From NCBI GenBank assembly GCA_903837135.1, contig CAILTK010000072.1:1-64000 (forward strand): a stretch of 64,000 nucleotides of DNA, read 5' to 3'. Shown here piece after piece: positions 23,636-30,888 of the stretch. A program made the translations under genes and the position numbers. The notes below the pieces were generated by a model. It saw only the letters and a program-made list of their open reading frames with translations, was not told the origin of the DNA and made no database searches. This stretch comes from an uncultured Caulobacterales bacterium. GTDB taxonomy: Bacteria; Pseudomonadota; Alphaproteobacteria; Caulobacterales; Caulobacteraceae. The first letter of the stretch is position 1. Each line of letters begins with the position of its first letter.

Positions 23636-24139
23636 CTATCCCCCCGCGGCGTCGTCGCCGTGGTTGGAGAGTTCGCCCAGGGCCGACTGGAGGTAGTTGG
23701 CCTCGCCGAGCGAGCGCAGCAGCAGCAGCTGGGTCTCGAGGAAGTCGATGTGCTCCTCGGTGTCGACCAGGATCTCCTTGAGCATTTCGCGCGAGACGTA
23801 GTCCTCGGCCTGCTCGCACTGGCGGACGCCCTCGACCAGGGTGGCGCGGCCGCCGAGCTCAAGGGCCAGGTCGGCCTCGAGGCATTCCGGTACGGCCTCG
23901 CCGATCGACAGCTTGTGCAGGTCCTGCAGGTTGGGCAGGCCGTCGAGGAACAGCACCCGCTTGATCAGCTTGTCGGCGTGCTTCATCTCGCCGATCGATT
24001 CGTCGTAGGTGATCTTGCCGAGCCGGGCGAACCCCCAGTTCTGATACATCCGCGCGTGCAGGAAGTACTGGTTGACCGCGGTCAGCTCATTGGTGAGCAC
24101 TGCGTTCAGGAGCCTGATGATCGCCGGGTCGCCGCGCAT
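23636..24139 (-). CDS. bfr: Bacterioferritin
   Basis: Haem-containing 24-mer iron store, 167 residues. Residues matching the Escherichia coli pattern include E18, E51, H54 and E94 of the di-iron ferroxidase centre and M52 (G-E-M-K-H-A-D), the haem ligand. At the second ExxH the sequence is T127-E128-E129-H130, where E. coli has Glu at 127, so the ligand set may shift by a residue. Immediately upstream on the same strand is bfd, its redox partner, 24 bases away. A Fur-like box lies before bfd, so the pair is probably iron-controlled. Confidence 0.95.
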   Translation of the reverse strand: MRGDPAIIRLLNAVLTNELTAVNQYFLHARMYQNWGFARLGKITYDESIGEMKHADKLIKRVLFLDGLPNLQDLHKLSIGEAVPECLEADLALELGGRATLVEGVRQCEQAEDYVSREMLKEILVDTEEHIDFLETQLLLLRSLGEANYLQSALGELSNHGDDAAGG

Positions 24140-24163
24140 TGGCCCCTCCTTTAGAGGTTGTGG

Positions 24164-24349
24164 TTATTCCGCCGCGAGCTTCATGGCCTGATCCTGCTCC
24201 TGGATCATCCGCCGCATGTCGCAGACGCATTTGGCGCATTGGGCCTCCGCTTGGCAATGGCGGAAGATATCGGCCGGACGGCGGGCGCCGTGGTCGATGG
24301 CGGCGCGGCAGTCGCGCTCCCGGATTCCGTTGCAATTGCAGACGTACAC
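24164..24349 (-). CDS. bfd: Bacterioferritin-associated ferredoxin
   Basis: A 61-residue [2Fe-2S] protein that reduces the haem of bacterioferritin so that stored iron can be released. The cluster ligands are C4 and C6 (C-N-C-N) with C38 and C41 (C-A-K-C), the defining BFD arrangement. Bfd is usually made under iron starvation. The Fur-like site at 24409-24427 fits this, and bfr lies downstream in the same unit. Confidence 0.95.
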   Translation of the reverse strand: MYVCNCNGIRERDCRAAIDHGARRPADIFRHCQAEAQCAKCVCDMRRMIQEQDQAMKLAAE

Positions 24350-24408
24350 GACCCGACTCCGCGCTCAGGCGATTGCGACCCAAACGCATCTATCAAATTG
24401 CGACCGCT

Positions 24409-24427
24409 GTTGCAACTCATTCTCAAC
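24409..24427. promoter_or_regulatory. Probable Fur box in the bfd / PepSY divergent promoter
   Basis: GTTGCAACTCATTCTCAAC (read on the other strand, GTTGAGAATGAGTTGCAAC) matches the general Fur-box style, with a GAGAATGA half and a partly symmetric TTGCAA half. It stands 60 bases before bfd and 37 bases before the PepSY gene, so it could repress both divergent units. Alphaproteobacterial Irr or RirA sites look different, but I cannot exclude them. Confidence 0.6.
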
Positions 24428-24463
24428 AAATGTAGGCGACGTCTTCGAATGAGGAGATGACCC

Positions 24464-25675
24464 ATGGCCGACGGGCCCCTGCGCACCTTGCGCAAGATCT
24501 GGTTCCAGCTGCACCTGTGGCTGGGGATCGGCCTCGTGGTGCTGATGATTCCGCTGGGCCTCAGCGGCTCGGCCCTGGTGTTCAGCCAGCCGCTGGGCCG
24601 GGCGCTGGCGCCGCAGCGCTACGCCACCTCGGGCGCGCCCGCCGACCTTCCGGCGTCGGCCTATCTCGCCGCCGCACGCCAGGCGTTCGGCGAGCGGGAC
24701 AACCCCGTCGAGATCAGGCCGCTCGAGGTCAGATTGCCGATGCAGCCGCAAGACCCGGTGACGGTCACCGGGCGAAGCGGATCCGCCGCCGGCCAGGGCC
24801 GGCCGGCGGCCAGCCTCACCGCCTGGCTCGACCCCCGCGACGCCCGCGTGCTCGATGTGGGCGACCCGCGCGGCGGGCCGATGGGCCTGATCCACCGTCT
24901 GCACGGGGCTCTGGCGATCCCTCCGGCGCCCGGATCCGGACCCGGCGTGGGCCGGCTGATCGTCGGCTGGCTGGGGGTCGCCATGGCCGTCTCGTGCCTG
25001 ACCGGCCTTTGGCTGTGGTTTCCGCGCGGGGCGATGGAGCGGGGCTGGTGGAGCCGCGCCTTCCGCTGGCGCCGGTCGCCGCTGTTCACCGACAACCTGC
25101 ATCATCTGGTGGGGTTCTGGCTGTGCCTGCCCCTGCTGCTGCTGTCGTTGACCGGAGTCTACATCGCCTTCCCGCAGCAGAGCCACGCCCTGTTCGGCGC
25201 GCCGCCGCCCGCGGTGCGAATGGGTGACGCCGATCGCGCCGGAGGCGGGGGCGGGCGCCCCCCCGGTGAACGCCGGAGCCGCGATCGTGGCGACGCCCCC
25301 ACCCCGTTCTCGATCGATCAGGCCGTGGCGGCGGCCCTCAGCGCACGGCCGGGCGCCCGGGCCCAGGTGATCACCCTGCCCAGCCGCAGGACCCCGGCGT
25401 GGAAGATCGCCTTCGCGGGCGCGGAGGCCCCCGTGCTGGTCGACGCCGCCAGCGGCGCCGTCACCCCCGCGCCGCCCGAGCCGGCCCGCGGCGGGGATCC
25501 GATCTCGCGCTGGATGCGGCAGACCCACGAAGGCGAGGGCCTGGGGCCGGTATGGACCTGGCTGTCCTTCGCCGCCGGTCTCGCGCCGACCATCCTCGGT
25601 GTCACGGGCGTCTGGCTATGGCTGCTGAAGCGGCGGCGTCGCCGGTTGCAAATCCGGACGGCCGGTCCGACATAG
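24464..25675 (+). CDS. PepSY-associated transmembrane protein (probable ferric-siderophore reductase type)
   Basis: Inner-membrane protein of 403 residues with four apparent helices: about 15-37, 163-187, 214-240 and 364-388. Conserved PepSY-TM histidines are seen (Q-L-H-L-W near 17, H-R-L-H-G near 145, N-L-H-H-L near 213 and H-E near 357), which in this family are thought to bind haem b. A soluble region (about 250-355) with a PepSY-like fold lies between helices 3 and 4 and contains a Gly/Arg-rich low-complexity stretch (262-283). Members often reduce siderophore iron. The adjacent Fur-like box and bfd/bfr support iron handling. ATG 24464 follows GAGGAG. No siderophore receptor is next to it. 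Confidence 0.8.
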   Translation: MADGPLRTLRKIWFQLHLWLGIGLVVLMIPLGLSGSALVFSQPLGRALAPQRYATSGAPADLPASAYLAAARQAFGERDNPVEIRPLEVRLPMQPQDPVTVTGRSGSAAGQGRPAASLTAWLDPRDARVLDVGDPRGGPMGLIHRLHGALAIPPAPGSGPGVGRLIVGWLGVAMAVSCLTGLWLWFPRGAMERGWWSRAFRWRRSPLFTDNLHHLVGFWLCLPLLLLSLTGVYIAFPQQSHALFGAPPPAVRMGDADRAGGGGGRPPGERRSRDRGDAPTPFSIDQAVAAALSARPGARAQVITLPSRRTPAWKIAFAGAEAPVLVDAASGAVTPAPPEPARGGDPISRWMRQTHEGEGLGPVWTWLSFAAGLAPTILGVTGVWLWLLKRRRRRLQIRTAGPT

Positions 25676-25698
25676 CGAGCGCCGCCAGGGAGGCCGTC

Positions 25699-26091
25699 AT
25701 GGGCGATCATTGCCGCGAACACTGTGGGACCCGCGTGCTGGAATGCGCGGCCGACGGGCCGAAGATCGGCGGCGAGCGCGATGCGGCCGACCTGGTCAAC
25801 GAAGCCTTCAACGAGAAGGCCAGCGTGATCGCGGTGCCGGTCGAGCGGCTGTCCGAGGACTTCTTCACCCTGTCCACCCGCGTCGCCGGCGAGGTGGCGC
25901 AGAAGGTGGTCAACTATGGCCTGAAACTGGCCATCGTCGGCGACATCACCCGCCAGTTGAAGCAGAGCGCGCCGCTGCGCGACTGGGTCCGCGAGTCCAA
26001 CCGCGGGGCTGACCTGTGGTTCGTCGAGGACTTCGTCGCCCTCGACCAGAAGCTGGAAGCCCGCCACCGCGCGACGGCGGCTTCGGAGTAG
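25699..26091 (+). CDS. DUF4180 domain protein
   Basis: A 130-residue protein of unknown function. The DUF4180 core is recognised from D-A-A-D-L, P-V-E-R-L-S-x-D-F-F-x-L, A-G-E-V-A-Q-K-V-V-N-Y, L-A-I-V-G-D-I and E-S-N-R-G segments; no catalytic motif is known. The N-terminus has three cysteines and two histidines within about 16 residues (H-C-R-E-H-C, then C16), an extra that could bind metal. It follows the PepSY gene by 23 bases on the same strand with GGGAGG before ATG 25699, so it may share the iron-controlled transcript. Confidence 0.75.
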   Translation: MGDHCREHCGTRVLECAADGPKIGGERDAADLVNEAFNEKASVIAVPVERLSEDFFTLSTRVAGEVAQKVVNYGLKLAIVGDITRQLKQSAPLRDWVRESNRGADLWFVEDFVALDQKLEARHRATAASE

Positions 26092-26109
26092 CGGGCCCAA
26101 AATCTTCGC

Positions 26110-26220
26110 CCTTCGAGGCCCGCTCCGCGGGCGCCTCAGGATGAGGGTTTCTACTGAAGCGACCAAAAAAGTGGCCTCATCCTGAGGGGCGAGGCGCAGC
26201 GGAGCCTCGAAGGACGAGGC
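26110..26220. repeat. Inverted pair of family C repeats
   Basis: The first unit (26110-26147, ending CTCAGGATGAGG) and the second (26173-26220, starting CCTCATCCTGAGG and ending CCTCGAAGGACGAGG) face each other across about 25 bases, a BIME-like pair. The first unit repeats the 23.56-kb element. They occupy the gap between the convergent DUF4180 and uppP genes. Confidence 0.85.
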
Positions 26221-26223
26221 GGC

Positions 26224-27066
26224 TCAGTGCATCAGCTTCCAGGCCAGGGCCAGGGCGCCGGCGAAGATGCAGTAGATGGCGAAGGGGGTGAAGCCCTTGA
26301 CCTCGTGCTGCTTGAACCAGCGCATCAGCACCCAGACGCTGACGAAGGCGGCGACGCCGGCGACGGCGCCCGCGATCACCGAGCTCTGCAGCATGTGGCC
26401 GCCGACCTGGGCGTGGTGTTTCAGGAGCTTGGGCAGTTCGAACACGGTGGCGCCGATGATGATCGGCGTCGCCGTCAGGAAGGAGAAACGCGCGGCGTCC
26501 TCATGGTTCAGCCCGACGCGGTAGCCGCCGACCATGGTGGAGCCGGAGCGAGAGATGCCGGGGATCAGCGCCAGGCACTGCATCAGGCCGATGATGATCG
26601 CATCGACCCAGGTCAGCGCGTCGATGCTCTTGGTTTCGGCGCGTTTCATCCGGTCGGCGACGAACAGCATGACGCCGTTCAGCACCAGGAAGGCGCAGGC
26701 CAGTTCGGACGAGGCGAAGACGTGGCGCAGCACCTTCTCGAGCGCGGCGCCGACGATGACGGCGGGGATCGTCGCCACCACCACCCGCCAGAACAGCCGG
26801 CGCTCCTCGTGCGGGCGCGGTCCGCGATTGGCCAATACGGCCATGGCGAAGTCGAACCAGTCGCGCCAGAAATACAGCAGGAGGGCGATGGCGGTGCCGA
26901 GGTGCATGACCACCAGGAAGGGCAGCCAGGTCTCGTCGTCCTGACGGATGTTCCAGCCGAGCAGGTCCGGCAGGATCACCGCGTGCCCGAGGCTCGAGAC
27001 CGGGAACAGTTCGGTGACGCCCTGGATCAAGGCCAGGATCACCACCTGCCACAGCTGAATCAGCAA
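26224..27066 (-). CDS. uppP: Undecaprenyl-diphosphatase
   Basis: Integral membrane phosphatase that recycles undecaprenyl pyrophosphate for peptidoglycan and other envelope polymers. The 280-residue product has about eight helices. Motif 1 is present as Q-G-V-T-E-L-F-P-V-S-S-L-G-H, where Leu stands in for the more common Thr before G-H. Motif 2 is P-G-I-S-R-S-G-S-T. The reading frame has no ATG at the conserved start. TTG 27066, preceded by GGGAGGAC about five bases away, gives M-L-I-Q-L-W and the right family length. Upstream frame in the same phase is not protein-like. It is divergent from tldD. Confidence 0.92.
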   Translation of the reverse strand: MLIQLWQVVILALIQGVTELFPVSSLGHAVILPDLLGWNIRQDDETWLPFLVVMHLGTAIALLLYFWRDWFDFAMAVLANRGPRPHEERRLFWRVVVATIPAVIVGAALEKVLRHVFASSELACAFLVLNGVMLFVADRMKRAETKSIDALTWVDAIIIGLMQCLALIPGISRSGSTMVGGYRVGLNHEDAARFSFLTATPIIIGATVFELPKLLKHHAQVGGHMLQSSVIAGAVAGVAAFVSVWVLMRWFKQHEVKGFTPFAIYCIFAGALALAWKLMH

Positions 27067-27243
27067 ACCGTCCTCCCGCCCCGTTCGTCGGCCTTGTATC
27101 GCGGTTTGCGGGGAAATGCGCCAGGGCGCCCGGCGCAGTTTCCGCGAGCGCCGGCGCGGCGCCGCGTCGCTGCGCGGGGTAGACCCTTGCCCCGACGGGC
27201 GGGCGTTGCGATCTAGGAGGCTGTTGTTCGAGGTCGCCTGCGC

Positions 27244-28674
27244 ATGAACGCCTTCACTCCCTCTCCTTCCCTGCTCGAAGCCGCCGGCGTCGAGCCCGAC
27301 CGCGCCCTGGCGACCTTGGGCGAGGCCATGGCCGGGGCCGACGACGGGGAGTTGTTCCTCGAGCGATCGGAAAGCGAATTTCTGATGTTCGACGACGGGC
27401 GGCTGAAGCAGGCCACCTACGACACCGGCGAAGGCTTCGGCCTGCGCGTGGTGGCCGGCGAGACCGCGGGCTACGCCCACGCCAGCGAGATCTCCCAGGG
27501 CGCCATCGGCCGGGCGGCGCAAGCGGCGGCGCTCGCCAAGCGCGGCTATCAGGGCGAGGCCGCCGAAGGCCCGCGCGGCACCAACCGCAAGCTCTACGGC
27601 GAGGACGACCCCCTGGCCGCCCCGGCGTTCGGCGACAAGGTGGCGCTGCTGCAGGAGATCGACGCCTTCGCCCGCGCCCGCGATCCGCGGGTGGTGCAGG
27701 TGACCGCGACCCTGGCCGGCGAGCGCCGGATCGTCGAGGTGCTGCGCGCCGACGGACGGCTGCTGCGCGACGTGCGCCCCCTGGTGCGGGTCAACGTCTC
27801 GGTGACGGTGGAGAAGGACGGCCGGCGCGAAGGCGGCTTCTCGGGCGCCGGCGGCCGCGCCTCGTTCGACACCTGGATCACGCCTCAGGCCTGGCAGGGA
27901 CAGGTGGACGAAGCCTTGCGCCAGGCCCTGGTCAACCTCGACGCCGTGGCCTGTCCGGCCGGCGAGATGGACGTGGTGCTGGGCCCGGGCTGGAATGGCG
28001 TGCTGCTGCACGAGGCGGTGGGCCATGGCCTGGAGGGCGATTTCAACCGCAAGGGCTCCTCGGCCTTCTCCGGCCGGATCGGCGACCGGGTGGCGGCGCC
28101 CGGCGTGACGGTGATCGACGACGGCTCCATCCCGGGCCGGCGCGGCTCGCTGACCATCGACGACGAGGGCACGCCCACCGGCCGCACCGTGCTGATCGAG
28201 GACGGCATCCTCAAGGGCTACATTCACGACCGCCAGTCGGCGCGGCTGATGGGGCTGGCGGCGACCGGCAACGCGCGGCGCCAGTCCTACGCCTACATGC
28301 CGATGCCGCGCATGACCAACACCGCCATGCTCGGCGGCGACCATACGCTGGAGGAGATGATCGCCTCGACCCAGCGCGGCCTGTTCTGCGCCCATCTCGG
28401 CGGCGGCCAGGTGGACATCACCAACGGCAAATTCGTGTTCCAGTGCACCGAAGCCTACCTGATCGAGGGCGGCAAAATCACCCGACCGGTAAAGGGCGCG
28501 ACCCTGATCGGCGACGGCCCCTCGGCCCTGACCAAGGTCAGCATGATCGGCGACGACTTTGATTTCGACCCCGGCGTCGGCGTCTGCGGCAAGGCGGGTC
28601 AGAGCGTGCCGGTGGGGGTGGGGCAGCCCTCCCTGAAGATGGGCGGCCTCACGGTCGGCGGCACCAGCCTGTAG
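27244..28674 (+). CDS. tldD: TldD metalloprotease subunit
   Basis: TldD and TldE (PmbA) form a zinc protease that degrades unfolded peptides and matures some ribosomal peptides. The 476-residue product has the H-E-A-V-G-H metal motif near residue 258 followed by G-L-E-G-D, and the family's C-terminal G-K-A-G-Q-S-V-P-V-G motif. ATG 27244 is the natural start. No TldE partner is in the window, so it is encoded elsewhere. It begins 177 bases from uppP in divergent orientation; that gap shows no clear promoter motif to me. Confidence 0.94.
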   Translation: MNAFTPSPSLLEAAGVEPDRALATLGEAMAGADDGELFLERSESEFLMFDDGRLKQATYDTGEGFGLRVVAGETAGYAHASEISQGAIGRAAQAAALAKRGYQGEAAEGPRGTNRKLYGEDDPLAAPAFGDKVALLQEIDAFARARDPRVVQVTATLAGERRIVEVLRADGRLLRDVRPLVRVNVSVTVEKDGRREGGFSGAGGRASFDTWITPQAWQGQVDEALRQALVNLDAVACPAGEMDVVLGPGWNGVLLHEAVGHGLEGDFNRKGSSAFSGRIGDRVAAPGVTVIDDGSIPGRRGSLTIDDEGTPTGRTVLIEDGILKGYIHDRQSARLMGLAATGNARRQSYAYMPMPRMTNTAMLGGDHTLEEMIASTQRGLFCAHLGGGQVDITNGKFVFQCTEAYLIEGGKITRPVKGATLIGDGPSALTKVSMIGDDFDFDPGVGVCGKAGQSVPVGVGQPSLKMGGLTVGGTSL

Positions 28675-28849
28675 GGCTGGCGGGAGCGGGCCCGCCTTTA
28701 CGAAGCTGTCCCCGATTTAATCTACATGTCCGCAATGTAACTGGCTCGAAACGGGCTCTGACGGGCAGGTTCGCCTCAGGTTTCTGGGGTGTTTCATGGG
28801 CTTGCCGTTTCCGCTTGACGTCGGATTTTACAAACGTCAACCATCGCGG

Positions 28850-30886
28850 ATGACTTACAGTCGTAAGTGCAACTTGCTCGCCACGCTGGCGATCCCGTGC
28901 CTGATGCTGGCCGCGCCGGCCCGGAGCGCGGCGGCGGAGACCGCGTCGGGTGGGGCCGGCGTCACCAGCTATCCGCCGTCCTTCTTCGCCGCCTACCAGC
29001 CCACCACGGCCCTGGATCTGATCAACCATCTTCCGGGGTTCGGGTACGATCCCGGCGACCAGGTGCGCGGCTTCGCCGGCGCCGCGTCCAATGTCCTGAT
29101 CGACGGCGCCCGCCCGGCCAGCAAGAGCGACACCACCGACAACATCCTGAGCCGCATTCCCGCCGGCGACGTGGACCACATCGACCTGATCCGCGGCGGA
29201 GCGCCGGGAATCGACATGCACGGCCGCACCGTGATGGCCAATGTGGTCCGCCGTAAGGGCGACAAGACCGAGATCATCGCCAGCCTGCAGGACAATCTGT
29301 TCCTGAACGACGGTCACACCGTCCCGGGCGGATCGCTGCAGATCACCAGCCGGATCGGCCCGCGCAACCTCGAGGCGCAGGTCTCGCGCTACGCGAGCTT
29401 CGACGATTCCGTGGGCAACGGAACCCTCGACACCATGCTCCCCGGCGTGTCGACCGTCCGCCAGAACGTCCACAACTCGGGCGCGGGCGGCGGGGTGGGG
29501 ATCACCGGCAGCTATTCCGGCCCGGACCTCGGCGGCGTGCTGCGCATCAACCTGAAGCTCGAGGAGACCTATTTTCACTCGGGCCTCGACTACGGCCTGC
29601 CGCCGCAGACGGTGGTCGTCGACAAGAACCGCGGCCGCGACGGCGAAATCGGGGTCAACTACGAACGGAAGTTCGGTCCCTGGGACCTGCAGCTGATCGG
29701 CCTGCAGCACCTCGAGCGCGACAATACGCGGGAGTGGTCGACCTCGCCCGGCGACGTCTATTTCGACAACCAGATCCAGAGATCGGGCGAGAGCATCGGC
29801 CGGACGGTGGTGCGCTATGAAGCCGGCCCGGCGCTGACCTTCGAGGGCGGCGGCGAGGCGGTCTATAACTTCCTGGCCGGGCACGAACTCTATGTCGACA
29901 ACGGCTCACAAATTCCGCTGCCCTCCGACAATGTCCTGGTGACCGAGACCCGGGGCGAGGTGTTCGGCCAGGCCAGCTGGAAGATCGATCCCAAGCTGCG
30001 GCTCGAGGCGGGCGTGCGTCTGGAATACTCGCAGATCGCCGAGAGCGGCGATGCGACCAACAACCGGTCGTTCTTCTACCCCAAGCCGCGCCTGCTTTTG
30101 ACCTGGGATCCGCTCAGCAACACCGAAGTCCGCGTGCGGGTCGAACGCAAGGTCGGCCAGCTGAACTTCTCCAACTTCGTCTCCGCCGTGGATTTCGGCA
30201 CCGACGGTCAGATCAACGCCGGCAATCCCGACCTGCGCCCCGACGACCATTGGCAGTACGAGGCGGCGGTGGAGCAGCGCTTCTGGGGCAAGGGCTCGAT
30301 CGTCGTCACCGGTCTGCACGAAGAGATTTCCGACGTGAACGACTATCTGCCGATCGCCGGGACCCACCCCCTCGTCGACGGCCCGGGCAACATCGGTTCG
30401 GGTACCTCGGACCAGCTCGATATCGAGGAGACCCTTCCGCTCGACAAACTCGGCGTGCACGGCGGCCTGCTCAAGACCACCACCGTCTGGCGGATATCCT
30501 CCGTGCCGGACCCGATCACCCACGTGGATCGCCGTATCTCCGGGCAACGTCCGGACAATATCCAGTTCGTCTACGAACAGGACGTACCGGAATGGAAGTC
30601 GACCTTCAGCTTTACCTATTACAAAGGCTGGCGCGAGACCTATTATCGGCTCGGCGAGGTCGAACACTACCATATCGGCAACCAGTTCATCGTGGTGGAG
30701 TGGGATTACAAACCGACCCGCGACCTTACCTTTGTGATCCAAGGCGCCGATCTGGCGCCGTTCAAATTCTACCGTTACCGCCAGATCTGGAACGGCGTGC
30801 GCGACGCCTCGCCCGTGGACGAAAACGAATTCCGCACCGTGCAGTCGCAGCCGCGGCTCTACCTGCGGGTCCGGAAGACCCTGTAG
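28850..30886 (+). CDS. TonB-dependent receptor-like outer-membrane protein
   Basis: Outer-membrane beta-barrel transporter of 678 residues. After a signal peptide (about 1-30) comes a plug domain (L-D-L-I-N-H-L-P-G-F near 60, then V-L-I-D-G-A-R-P, S-R-I-P, and V-D-H-I-D-L-I-R-G near 105). A barrel follows with regular alternating strands to residue 678, which does not end in the classical aromatic residue. No clear TonB box precedes the plug. The style is that of the short, alphaproteobacterial plug-barrel receptors of unknown ligand. ATG 28850 is favoured because the signal peptide starts there; ATG 28796 would add 18 residues. It ends only 2 bases from the stop of the facing peptide transporter. 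Confidence 0.88.
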   Translation: MTYSRKCNLLATLAIPCLMLAAPARSAAAETASGGAGVTSYPPSFFAAYQPTTALDLINHLPGFGYDPGDQVRGFAGAASNVLIDGARPASKSDTTDNILSRIPAGDVDHIDLIRGGAPGIDMHGRTVMANVVRRKGDKTEIIASLQDNLFLNDGHTVPGGSLQITSRIGPRNLEAQVSRYASFDDSVGNGTLDTMLPGVSTVRQNVHNSGAGGGVGITGSYSGPDLGGVLRINLKLEETYFHSGLDYGLPPQTVVVDKNRGRDGEIGVNYERKFGPWDLQLIGLQHLERDNTREWSTSPGDVYFDNQIQRSGESIGRTVVRYEAGPALTFEGGGEAVYNFLAGHELYVDNGSQIPLPSDNVLVTETRGEVFGQASWKIDPKLRLEAGVRLEYSQIAESGDATNNRSFFYPKPRLLLTWDPLSNTEVRVRVERKVGQLNFSNFVSAVDFGTDGQINAGNPDLRPDDHWQYEAAVEQRFWGKGSIVVTGLHEEISDVNDYLPIAGTHPLVDGPGNIGSGTSDQLDIEETLPLDKLGVHGGLLKTTTVWRISSVPDPITHVDRRISGQRPDNIQFVYEQDVPEWKSTFSFTYYKGWRETYYRLGEVEHYHIGNQFIVVEWDYKPTRDLTFVIQGADLAPFKFYRYRQIWNGVRDASPVDENEFRTVQSQPRLYLRVRKTL

Positions 30887-30888
30887 CG

